From NCBI GenBank assembly GCA_964385715.1, contig CAYLRE010000075.1, forward strand, positions 1 through 17,715: a DNA stretch of 17,715 nucleotides. Reading direction: 5' to 3'. Numbering within the stretch: position 1 is the stretch's first letter; each line of letters starts with the position of its first letter. A program made the position numbers and the translations under genes. The notes under the pieces were generated by a model. That model was given only the letters and a program-made list of their open reading frames with translations. It was not told the DNA's origin and did not search any database. This document shows, piece after piece, positions 1 through 7,694 of this stretch. Source of the DNA: MB-PLM-2 sp964385715 (lineage in GTDB: Bacteria > Planctomycetota > Planctomycetia > Pirellulales > UBA7805).

Positions 1-1707
1 GGTTGCCTTTACGATTCGCTCCGCCCAGCGGACCGCCTCTGTGCCGCTTCGAGCGCTGGCTCTTGTCGAGGTCGCCAATCGCCAGGCGGTCTTCGTGTGG
101 AGAGCCAGGATTTGTTCATCGGCGGCCGTGTACTTGCCAGACTCGTCATTGAGTTCGAGCGAACCCAAGGCTGATATGGCAAACACGGAGTCGGCATCAG
201 AGCCGATCGCGCGGTGAAGCGATGCGACCGCGCGCCCGAGGCGACCATGCTGAAGTTCGAGTCCGGACAGGTAGTAGCGTGCGATGCCGAGTTCCGGCTG
301 GTACGAGAGTGCCTGCGTTATATAAAACCCGCCATCTTCAACGTTGCCAGTCTCGAGTGCCCCAACAGCCTGACGAAGAGCGATCAGCGCCTCATCCTCT
401 CGCAGTGAAGCGGCGACCGACTCATGCTCGATCAAGCTACCGGGCAGTCCCGCGGCAGCAAGGTGCCGTTGTGGCAGCGTTCCTCGCGAAAACGTAACAT
501 CCTGAAGAAGCTGATCGACGGTGACGCGGCCCTTGTACATGATCGCCAGATTCCCATTCGGATCGATCAAGAAACTCGATGGAATCGGAAGCGGTCGATT
601 CAATGTCGAAGTCAAATGGTCGAGCTGGGACAAGACTGTGATATCTCCGGCGCTGGCCGGCCGGGCCACAAACGGGAACTTGATCTGCTTCAGAAATGCA
701 CGCGCCGATTCCGTGTCGCCATTTTCTTCATCGACCGAATCAACGGAAACCGCGACGACATCGACGCCCGCGGCACGAAGCTCCCGGGCTCGCTCAGCAA
801 ACTCTTTGAGTTCCTTGCGGCAGGGGCGGCACCAGCTGCCCCAGAGATTGATCAGAACCGATGTGCCCGGCTTCAGCCCACTCGCTCCACGACCACGAAG
901 TGATTTGACGGGCACACGGTATCGCGTCACCGAAGCGACTCGATACGTTTGAGCGGGCTTGGGCAACTTTGGCGTACCAGCCTTGAGCTTTATCGTGTCG
1001 GTGCGATTGGGCAGCAACTCGGCGTTGGCGCTTCCTTGCACCAGGCGATAGCGACCATCGGCGGCGATGCCGGTGAATGTTTCGGTTTCGCCGGTGTAGC
1101 CAGCCGCCGATGGCCAGCGAACCACCACGCGTTCGATTTTGTCGGTCGAGCCGAGCCCAAAATGCATCCACTTGGAGGATTGGGAAATAAAGCCTTCGCC
1201 AGCCCGCAGAGTTTGAATTAGTGGGCTCGCAGCGTTGCCGTTCTCGCTAGCCAAGTGAACCTCTACGCGGGCGCCGATCGCGTCACGATTGGTGGTACTG
1301 CCATCGCCAACAAGTTTGATTCTGACAAAGTGATTATCGCTAGCGGTGTCGTTTCGCATGAGACGAAGACGAGGACCGTTGCGATTTGAGATCCACATGT
1401 CGAGATCGCCGTCCGCATCCCAGTCGACAATCGCTACGCCCCGCCCGTCGTCCGGCCAATCGGCTCCGGAGGCGGCCGATATGTTGGCAAACCTTGGCGA
1501 ACCTTCGGCGGTCTGGCCAGTGTTCAGGTAGAGACAGTTTCGTTCCCGGCCGCTGAACGATCGACCCTGGCGAATCATGTCCGACATTCGCGGATCGGCG
1601 AGCGTTCCCCCGGTTCCCCCGTCGTCGCCGCCTCCCCCGGTACCGCCGGTGCTGGATCGATCCCGCACGACACCTTCCTGCGACACCACGTGTCGCCAGT
1701 AGAAACT
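1..1707 (-). CDS. C-terminal part of a giant FG-GAP/UnbV-TlpA-TPR protein, in frame after an internal TGA; runs off the window
   Basis: This is the same reading frame as the gene at 1708-3741, separated from it by one TGA. I translated it codon by codon: 569 codons are open to the window edge with no other stop. Numbered from the ATG at 3741, it holds a seventh VCBS/FG-GAP calcium-binding-type repeat (VDWDADGDLD, near residue 770), an ASPIC/UnbV domain (about 820-885; DAIGARVEV, then QTLRAGEGFISQSSKW and HFGLGSTDKIERVVVRWP), a TlpA/thioredoxin-like domain (about 950-1100) with active-site WCRPC encoded around 820-834 and the later motif IPSSFLIDPNG, then TPR-like helical repeats to the edge. 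The UnbV-thioredoxin-TPR order suggests a cell-surface or periplasmic protein with a redox function; the substrate is unknown. Coding character is good throughout, which argues against an old pseudogene. If the TGA ends translation, this half could only be made from an internal start such as the ATG at 1587. Confidence 0.85.
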
Positions 1708-1710
1708 TCA
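1678..1710 (-). promoter_or_regulatory. In-frame TGA followed by a SECIS-like hairpin (candidate recoding site)
   Basis: On the minus strand the TGA occupies 1710-1708. Eight bases later a stem begins: 1699-1697 pairs with 1678-1680, G1696 is bulged, and 1695-1690 pairs with 1681-1686. That is 9 base pairs closed by a GUG apical loop at 1689-1687. The loop starts 18 bases after the TGA and its first base is G. As I recall the bacterial SECIS model, it asks for a short stem-loop with a G among the first two loop bases, about 16-37 bases from UGA; this fits. No selenocysteine machinery gene is in the window, so function is unproven. Chance pairing in GC-rich coding DNA remains possible. Confidence 0.45.
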
Positions 1711-3741
1711 CAAGTCACCGGTATCGTCCGTGGTGATGTAGCCGTTGGCCACGACGAGATCTTGCCAGCCATCGTTGTTGAGATCGAAAAATCGTGTCCC
1801 CCATGCCCAGCGGCCAAGAGCGACGCCATCGGAGGTCGAGCGATTCTCGAATACGCCGTTGCCCCGGTTTCGCATCAGGGTGTTGCCTTCGGCGACGTGG
1901 CGATAGCGCTGTCGTGTTGTGTCGTCGCTGCCTGCCTGGAACTGCTGCTGCGAGGTCACGCGAAGACCGGCGGAGGACCACATATTGCTAACGTAGTGAT
2001 CAACCCAGCCGTCACGGTCAAAATCACCCCAGGTGATTCCCATGCCGTTGGCGCTATCCTCGATGCGTGCCGCGTCGCTGACATCGGTGAAGACACGTTT
2101 GCCGTCGCCGCGCAGGTCGTTGCGGTAGAGGTTATCTCGACCATAGTCATTAACGACGTACAGATCGGGATCGCCATCGTTGTCGTAGTCCTCCCAGGCC
2201 GCCGCGAAAGACCAACGCTGATTGAAAGCGTTTAGGCCGACATCTTCGGTCACGTCCTCGAACTTCCAGCGCCGGCCTGGCTCCGTGACGTTTCGGAACA
2301 GGGTGTTGGGGGAACCGTCATTGGCGGCATGCAGAGAGAAGTTGCCCGTGGATGTCGCGGCACCCATCGATTGGAGCTGCTTCGACTCAACGGGAGCATA
2401 GGCGCAAACGTAGATGTCGAGCCGCCCGTCGCCATCGTAGTCAGCCGCAGTCAAGGATGTGACGTCCTCGCGTGGTTTGAGAACGGCGCGAACTTTGAAC
2501 CCCTTTTGCTCATCATTGGCTGCTAGTACAAGTCGTCCACGAACCGCCACGACAAGATCTTGATCGCCGTCGTTGTCGAGATCGACGAGCAGCGCACCGC
2601 GGCAGTTCTCGAGCCAATCGACTTTCCATTCCCGGGAAACCTCGCGAGCGGTCCCATCGTCGTTCTGTAGAAACAGCCGATTCGGGAGGCCGGCATCTTG
2701 GCAAAGATACAGGTCCTCCAGGCCGTCGCCATTAACATCGGCCACCGCCACGCCGGGAAGGCTGTAGATATCGAGAATCGTCCGGAGCGGTAGCTGTTCG
2801 AGCCAATGATTGAGCCCGCGGAGAATTTGCGGTTCGTAACAGGCCGTTCCGGACAGAGCCGACTCCGTGCAGTCTGCAAACAAAGCAGTCGCGGGAGTCG
2901 CTGCACGGGATTGCTCGAACTTCGTTACGCGAATTGAAGCGAGCTTTGCCTGGCCACTGTCCGAGAGATTCCAGACCGCATCCCAAGTGGCATGTTGTTC
3001 AAGAAAGCCGTCCGGGGTGGTTCCGGAAACCGTCAGTAGCTGAGTCGTCTTAACCGACGTCTTCGTCGGCCCGACGTGGATCACCTTGAACTTGAAGCGC
3101 GCGTCCTCAGCGTTATGTAGCCCTGGGGCCAGGCGGGCAAACGCCTCGATTAGGCCAGAAGGACCGCGGTAAGGCGATTCGGCAGCGCTCGGTGTACCTC
3201 GCTCGACGATGATCGCCGTGTCTTGGAACGCCGTCGTAAGCTCGGTAGGGCGCAGTGGACCACACGCAAAATTCTCGGCGACCAGCGCCGAGAGCTTGTT
3301 CGGAGGGAGGGAATTGGGCTGTGTGATCAAGCCGCCGAGCTTTTTGAGCTTCTTGTTGACCGCAGCATTGAGAACCTCGGTTTGCCAGCCATCGGAATTC
3401 GGATCGTCGAGTTCGTCCCAGCTCTTGCTCCCGGCAACCTGCACATTTGCCTGGTCCGCCAGGGTTCGCGGATTCTTGGCCTGGTCGGTTTCTTCTTCAG
3501 GCTTGGGCGATGACGCCGCTGAAGACGGCTTGGCAGCTGGCGAGGGCGCTTCGTCTTGGCTCGAATCGACGGCGGGCGGCGGGGCAACAGGCTCCGAAAA
3601 AATGCCCGCCTGCCAGAGACCAGCGACCGCGCCAAGAATCAGTATCGGCAGCAACCACTTACGGGCGTTCCACCCGTTGGTGCTGTCCCCTGTATCGCTC
3701 TCGTGCCGGTCTTCTTCGCCGTTCTGGACCATAAGGTCCAT
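1708..3741 (-). CDS. N-terminal part of a membrane-anchored CRTAC1-like FG-GAP (VCBS) repeat protein, ending at an in-frame TGA
   Basis: From the ATG at 3741 this is 677 codons before the TGA. A hydrophobic segment at residues 28-48 (KWLLPILILGAVAGLW) is a likely signal anchor. It is followed by a Pro/Ala/Glu-rich linker (about 50-90), an alpha/beta region (about 120-300), and six VCBS/FG-GAP motifs near residues 334, 386, 433, 517, 570 and 652, such as VADVNGDGLEDLYL, LVDLDNDGDQDLVV and WEDYDNDGDPDLYV. These repeats normally form a calcium-binding beta propeller. The protein stops abruptly after NGYITTDDTGDL, in the middle of the propeller and before the UnbV domain, so a product ending here would be truncated. 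Start choice: a GTG at 3825 would add 28 Arg-rich residues and begin 12 bases after the upstream stop. The ATG at 3741 places the anchor near the N-terminus, but no clear Shine-Dalgarno decides. Last gene of an apparent operon with the HEAT-repeat genes. Confidence 0.85.
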   Translation of the reverse strand: MDLMVQNGEEDRHESDTGDSTNGWNARKWLLPILILGAVAGLWQAGIFSEPVAPPPAVDSSQDEAPSPAAKPSSAASSPKPEEETDQAKNPRTLADQANVQVAGSKSWDELDDPNSDGWQTEVLNAAVNKKLKKLGGLITQPNSLPPNKLSALVAENFACGPLRPTELTTAFQDTAIIVERGTPSAAESPYRGPSGLIEAFARLAPGLHNAEDARFKFKVIHVGPTKTSVKTTQLLTVSGTTPDGFLEQHATWDAVWNLSDSGQAKLASIRVTKFEQSRAATPATALFADCTESALSGTACYEPQILRGLNHWLEQLPLRTILDIYSLPGVAVADVNGDGLEDLYLCQDAGLPNRLFLQNDDGTAREVSREWKVDWLENCRGALLVDLDNDGDQDLVVAVRGRLVLAANDEQKGFKVRAVLKPREDVTSLTAADYDGDGRLDIYVCAYAPVESKQLQSMGAATSTGNFSLHAANDGSPNTLFRNVTEPGRRWKFEDVTEDVGLNAFNQRWSFAAAWEDYDNDGDPDLYVVNDYGRDNLYRNDLRGDGKRVFTDVSDAARIEDSANGMGITWGDFDRDGWVDHYVSNMWSSAGLRVTSQQQFQAGSDDTTRQRYRHVAEGNTLMRNRGNGVFENRSTSDGVALGRWAWGTRFFDLNNDGWQDLVVANGYITTDDTGDL

Positions 3742-3837
3742 GATATCACGGCGCCCAGCAGGCGACAATTCAGACCCTATTTGTGGCCGCACACCGCCGA
3801 CGCATACGCGACGCCAAATCCGCACATGAGGACATGA

Positions 3838-5229
3838 CTAACTGCGCACCCACGTCTTGTCGGCCTTATAACGATTCGCTCGCTCCACGACCACAGCGTC
3901 CTTGCTCGTTGCGATCACCTTGTCGAGCGCGGCGTGAAACTCGGCCTTGTTCGGCTCACGCAGGCCGCGATGGTGTGCCAATTCGACAACCGTCAGACAG
4001 GCTTGTTCCGCCAGTTCCTCGTCATCAATTAGCGGAGCCACAAAACGAAGTGTTTCGATGGTGCGGACAGCCCGAGCCCGATCGAGAACAAGTATTCGCT
4101 CTTCCCGTCGGGAGCTGAGTTCCATGGCCTTCTTCAGCAGCTCCAGCCGCTCGGCATGCGATCGTCGGTCACGCAGCGGGGCTACTCGGATGAGCGCTCG
4201 CAGCGCGAGCAAGCGGTTCGCCGGCTTCGTTTCCGTTTTAATCAATTCGATGTATCGCGGTGCGATCGATGCGGAAGGCCAGTTGCTCAGTGCCTTGAGA
4301 CCCGTTTCGTGTGTCCTCGCGTCGTCCGAGGCAATTGCTTTGTCGATTTCGGCGAGCGCCGCGGCTCCCCCAACGCGGCCCATTGTGGATAGCAGCCGTA
4401 GGCGATCGGTTTCATTCAAATCCTTGAGCGCAGCAATCAGTGGCTTCGCGCGATCATCTGGATTGCCGACTCGCGAACAGACCTTCATGATTGCCTTTTC
4501 TGCCGCCGCGCGTTCTTGCTTATCGCGTTTGGCCAGAACCGCCGGCACCATGTCAGGCACCCACTTCGGCGACGCGATCCAACCCATGGTCGCCATGGCG
4601 GCTTCGCGGACATTGCGTTCATTGCTACGAGTGGCGACGAGGATGTAAGGAATCGCGTCGACCGCTCGTCGATCCGACAGCACGTAGAGCAGTGTCACTT
4701 GGCTCGCCGCGGGAGCACCTTCGATAGCCTTGCCGATTGCCTTGGGCACGTCTTCGCCGTGCAGGTCGACCAACGCCAGCTTCGCGGCGCCTTGAACGCC
4801 CTTTGAAGGGCAGCCCAACTTTTGCACCAACAGGGGAATGTCAGTCACGCTTCCCAGACTGCCGAGAGCGTCGACAGCGGCGGCTTCGACAGCCTCTTCC
4901 TTGCTGTAGAGCGTTAGTCGCAACACAGCCGCATGTGCCGAGGCGTCGCCGCGGTCGGCCAGAGCTCGCAAAAGTGCAACTTGTGCATCGGCGGGCAACT
5001 TAGCGAGCGCGGCGGTGAATTGCTTAGTCGCCTTCTCGCCGGGCGTGTAATAACGAACCTGTTCAAGGGCCAGGCCACGCATCTCGGCGTCTTCATTACC
5101 TAGTAGTTTGACGACGCGTTGGACAACCGCATCGTTAGTATCGGCGGCCTTCGCCGCGGGCGTGGCGGAAATAGAACAAGCCAGCATAACGGCTGCAAGA
5201 ACACACGCTCGAAAAGGAGTAACACTCAC
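3838..5229 (-). CDS. Secreted HEAT-repeat protein
   Basis: 463 residues, starting at a GTG with a good Shine-Dalgarno (AGAGGA, 9 bases upstream). Residues 1-29 form a signal peptide with an Ala-rich cleavage site (ATPAAKA then ADTND). The rest is a run of two-helix HEAT/Armadillo-type units, for example AVEAAAVDALGSLGSVTDI, VREAAMATMGWIAS and ANRLLALRALIRVAPLRD. No catalytic motif is visible, so it is most likely a protein-binding scaffold outside the cytoplasm. It sits 97 bases after the second HEAT protein (5327-6022) and upstream of the giant FG-GAP gene in the same orientation, suggesting co-transcription with the Gfo/Idh oxidoreductase. In planctomycetes HEAT proteins often accompany predicted sugar-oxidation genes, but the exact role here is not known. 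Confidence 0.85.
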   Translation of the reverse strand: MSVTPFRACVLAAVMLACSISATPAAKAADTNDAVVQRVVKLLGNEDAEMRGLALEQVRYYTPGEKATKQFTAALAKLPADAQVALLRALADRGDASAHAAVLRLTLYSKEEAVEAAAVDALGSLGSVTDIPLLVQKLGCPSKGVQGAAKLALVDLHGEDVPKAIGKAIEGAPAASQVTLLYVLSDRRAVDAIPYILVATRSNERNVREAAMATMGWIASPKWVPDMVPAVLAKRDKQERAAAEKAIMKVCSRVGNPDDRAKPLIAALKDLNETDRLRLLSTMGRVGGAAALAEIDKAIASDDARTHETGLKALSNWPSASIAPRYIELIKTETKPANRLLALRALIRVAPLRDRRSHAERLELLKKAMELSSRREERILVLDRARAVRTIETLRFVAPLIDDEELAEQACLTVVELAHHRGLREPNKAEFHAALDKVIATSKDAVVVERANRYKADKTWVRS

Positions 5230-5326
5230 GGTTGGTTTCCTCTATGGCAAGAAAGGTCGAGTGGTCGGTCGGGGGCGGCAACTCGTAGCTGCGCGCCGCG
5301 TTGTACGATTGATGTTCGGGGTGCGC

Positions 5327-6022
5327 CTACGCTTTAGCAGCGGCACACATCAGCTCGCCCCGCTGGGCGGCCAGCCGATAGTGCTTGGCGACTTGTGGGT
5401 TTTGAAACGAGTTCGCCTTGTAAATCGCCAGCGCCTCGTCTGGTTTACCGTTGGCCAGGAAACTTTCGGCACAACGGAGCAGGGCCTCTTGGACTTCGGG
5501 GAAGCTGCGACAGGCCAGCAAACTCTCGGTCGCCTTGCTTCCGGCAATGTGCCCAAGAGCCACCGCCGCCGCCTTCGAAACCTCCGCGTCGTCATCGGCC
5601 AGGCGTTCGTCGATCACCTCGACACTCGACTTGTCGCCGCGGACACCGAGCGTACCGATCACACCAGCGGCGAGCGAACCCGCGAGCTTTGGCAATGTCG
5701 CCTGCAGGGCGGCCGTCGCTTCGTCACCCGGGATATGCTGTAGCGAGAACCGTGCCATGTGCGATGACTTCTCGTCGGTGAGCAACTTGGCGAGGGCTGG
5801 CACCGAGGCCGCCGTTCCGACAACTTGCAACTTGCGGCAGACATAGTCGGTTGCGTCACGAGACAAACCGGACTCCAACGCGGCTACCAACTTCGACTCC
5901 AGCGAGGCCCGCGCCGCGGCGTCATTTTGCGTATCGACAACGGCCTGATCAATCGCGGTAACCAGATTGGGGTCGCTTCCCCAGTCGAAGGATGTGAGAG
6001 TGTTTAAGGCTTGATCCAACAT
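5327..6022 (-). CDS. Cytoplasmic-type HEAT-repeat protein
   Basis: 231 residues with no signal peptide, starting at an ATG preceded by an AGAGAA purine stretch. It is built of helical repeats: KLVAALESGLSRDATDYVCR, AASVPALAKLLTDEKSSHMA, AEVSKAAAVALGHIAGSKA, and a last TPR-like unit with FLANGKPDEALAIYKAN. It lies 63 bases after the Gfo/Idh/MocA gene and 97 bases before the secreted HEAT protein, so the three are probably one transcription unit. The pair differ in export: this one should stay with cytoplasmic partners while its neighbour is exported. A role as adaptor for the oxidoreductase operon is inference only. Confidence 0.85.
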   Translation of the reverse strand: MLDQALNTLTSFDWGSDPNLVTAIDQAVVDTQNDAAARASLESKLVAALESGLSRDATDYVCRKLQVVGTAASVPALAKLLTDEKSSHMARFSLQHIPGDEATAALQATLPKLAGSLAAGVIGTLGVRGDKSSVEVIDERLADDDAEVSKAAAVALGHIAGSKATESLLACRSFPEVQEALLRCAESFLANGKPDEALAIYKANSFQNPQVAKHYRLAAQRGELMCAAAKA

Positions 6023-6085
6023 GATTCGTTCTCTTTTTTTGGCTTACAGTGATTTGGTGTGACTGGCTGCAACGCAAAACGCAGG

Positions 6086-7303
6086 TTACAAGACCCACGG
6101 CTCACGGCGAGCGCGATCGAGCAATCGATTTGCCTCCACATCACCAGGGAATTCTTGGGCCGCTTCGTCCCAGGTCAACGAACGTTGTAGCTTGTACGCT
6201 GCGGCACCTAGGTGGCAGACCACCATCGTGTTGACCGCCAGTTCGATATCGCGGAACGGCCGCTCGCGCGTCTTCACACATTCGATAAAGTCACCGTAGA
6301 TGCCACCTCGGCCCTTGTAGCGAGGCACGGCCTTAGCCGCACGCTTGTTGCCGTCTCCAATCACCTGCAGATGCTGCATCTCCGGATGATTGTGGTGAAA
6401 GAGTAGGCCGTTGGGATACTCGAAAGTGAGATAAGGGCCTCGCGGACCACGCTCAAAGCGAACGCTCTTCGGCTGCATTTCACGAACATCGACTGCAAAC
6501 GTCGCACCCCCAAAGTGATGAGCGCCCCAGTCGGTGATCGCGCCGCCCGAATAGTCGTCGTACGATCGCCAGCTTCCTCCTTCGGTTGAATAGTTGCCGT
6601 CGCAGCGAGCCGCGTTGTAAGGAGCCCAGGGAGCGGGGCCAAGCCACATCTCCCAGTCGATGTCAGGATCGAGGGGCTGTTCGGCAAGGTTGCACCGCTT
6701 CGACATGGACAGATTGACGACGTTGATTTCCTTGATCTCGCCGAGGTGACCACCCCAGCAGGGATCCACGATACGGCGATAATCCTCTAGCACCCGCTGG
6801 CTCCCCCCGGAAACAACGCGCGCGTAACGTCGAGCGGCCTCGATCATCAGCGGCCCCTCTCGCAGCGTGAGCGTTTCTGGCTTTTGGCAGTAGACGTCTT
6901 TTCCGCTGCGGCAAGCGTCGGTCACGATAATGGCGTGCCAGTGATCGGGCGTGGCCACATGGACCGCGTCGATGTCGGTTCGACTGAGGATTTCGCGATA
7001 GTCGTTGTAGGTTTCACAGTCGCTGTTGCCGTAGTGATTGTCGGCCTTGGCCTTGGCGGCGGCTAACGTTCGCTTGCGAACGTCACAAGCGGCCACATAT
7101 TGCACTTCTGGATGACGCAGGAAGGCGACTTGATCACCTTGCCCCATGTTGCCAATACCGATTCCTGCGACCACGATTCGATCGCTGGCCGGCGGCACAT
7201 TGCCGGCGCCAAGGGCATTGGACGTGAGGACATAGGGAGCCGCGGCTGCCACGCCGGCGGTCTTGAGAAACTGCCGGCGGGTGCTGCTCGGTTTCTGCGA
7301 CAT
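6086..7303 (-). CDS. Gfo/Idh/MocA-family NAD(P)-dependent oxidoreductase with Tat signal
   Basis: 405 residues from the ATG at 7303. That start is chosen over an in-frame one at 7366 because it has an AGAGG ribosome site 7 bases upstream, puts the Tat motif at the N-terminus (SSTRRQFLKTAG, residues 6-17), and lies downstream of the predicted -10 box. The Rossmann fold shows GIGIGNMG at 47-54, CDVRKR after the second strand, the VATPDHWHA motif near 117-124, and QKP at 140-142 where the family usually has EKP. The C-terminal part has GGAITDWGAHHFGGA and the C-terminal motif FIECVKTRERPFRDIELA. Family members oxidise or isomerise sugars, inositols or related polyols. The Tat signal implies folding with bound cofactor before export. 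First gene of the operon with the two HEAT proteins and the FG-GAP protein. The substrate cannot be read from sequence. Confidence 0.93.
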   Translation of the reverse strand: MSQKPSSTRRQFLKTAGVAAAAPYVLTSNALGAGNVPPASDRIVVAGIGIGNMGQGDQVAFLRHPEVQYVAACDVRKRTLAAAKAKADNHYGNSDCETYNDYREILSRTDIDAVHVATPDHWHAIIVTDACRSGKDVYCQKPETLTLREGPLMIEAARRYARVVSGGSQRVLEDYRRIVDPCWGGHLGEIKEINVVNLSMSKRCNLAEQPLDPDIDWEMWLGPAPWAPYNAARCDGNYSTEGGSWRSYDDYSGGAITDWGAHHFGGATFAVDVREMQPKSVRFERGPRGPYLTFEYPNGLLFHHNHPEMQHLQVIGDGNKRAAKAVPRYKGRGGIYGDFIECVKTRERPFRDIELAVNTMVVCHLGAAAYKLQRSLTWDEAAQEFPGDVEANRLLDRARREPWVL

Positions 7304-7367
7304 GGGAAAACCTCTATGGAAGGGTAGCTGCTTGAGACAGGAATCTACTTGGCCTATTTCGGGCATG

Positions 7368-7396
7368 ATTATGAAGGATCACAACGCCCGGATCAA
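7368..7396 (-). promoter_or_regulatory. Predicted sigma-70-type promoter for the Gfo/Idh-HEAT-FG-GAP operon
   Basis: On the minus strand, TTGATC (7396-7391) and CATAAT (7373-7368) are 17 bases apart, matching 4 of 6 and 5 of 6 consensus positions. Transcription would start near 7361, giving a leader of about 58 bases before the ATG at 7303. The -35 box overlaps the first copy of an 18-bp repeat (7392-7445), so the promoter is a plausible target of a repressor or activator. Confidence 0.5.
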
Positions 7397-7445
7397 TCGA
7401 CAGGCTCTAATCAATCCAAGGGGGCTAATCAATCGAAGGCCACCG
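7392..7445. repeat. Three-copy 18-bp tandem repeat with ATCAATC boxes, possible operator array
   Basis: ATCAATC occurs at 7392, 7410 and 7428, exactly 18 bases apart. Between the boxes the copies keep a partly conserved core (box, A, purines, GG or GC, then CTA in the first two copies). The array lies directly upstream of the oxidoreductase operon and its first copy overlaps the predicted -35 element, which favours a regulatory role over random slippage. The cognate regulator is not identifiable here. Confidence 0.55.
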
Positions 7446-7501
7446 ATTCATAGGAGTTATCGGGGAAGCGGCCGCGCCCGTAGAACCACCTGTAAATAGA
7501 A

Positions 7502-7535
7502 AAAGGACACTCCGCATGAGGGCGAAATGTCCTTT
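7502..7535 (-). terminator. Rho-independent terminator after the PEP-CTERM protease gene
   Basis: Perfect 8-bp arms AAAGGACA (7502-7509) and TGTCCTTT (7528-7535) enclose an 18-base loop. On the minus strand the hairpin runs into TTTTTCT. It lies about 160 bases past the protease stop at 7695 and separates that gene from the oxidoreductase operon. Confidence 0.6.
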
Positions 7536-7694
7536 GGATTGTTTGCCGTGAGACCAGCAGCCGCAAGCTACTTAGTGACAACCTTTGGTTGCACGAACTA
7601 CTTGCAAGCGAGCTTTGCCTATCTATGTCGTATAGTGTCGCTGAATTATCCGAATTCAGCTCAAGTGGAACACGGACTGTTCCGCAACGAAAAA

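Noticed and set aside
1340..1711. A frameshift as the explanation for the break in the FG-GAP gene
   Set aside because: The codons on both sides of the TGA are in the same frame and the downstream frame is open to position 1; an indel would shift the frame. The other open frames here are low-complexity shadows.
5108..5743. Plus-strand open frame of 211 codons
   Set aside because: It runs antisense across two HEAT-repeat genes, has no ribosome site or recognisable domain, and reflects the high GC third positions of the real genes.
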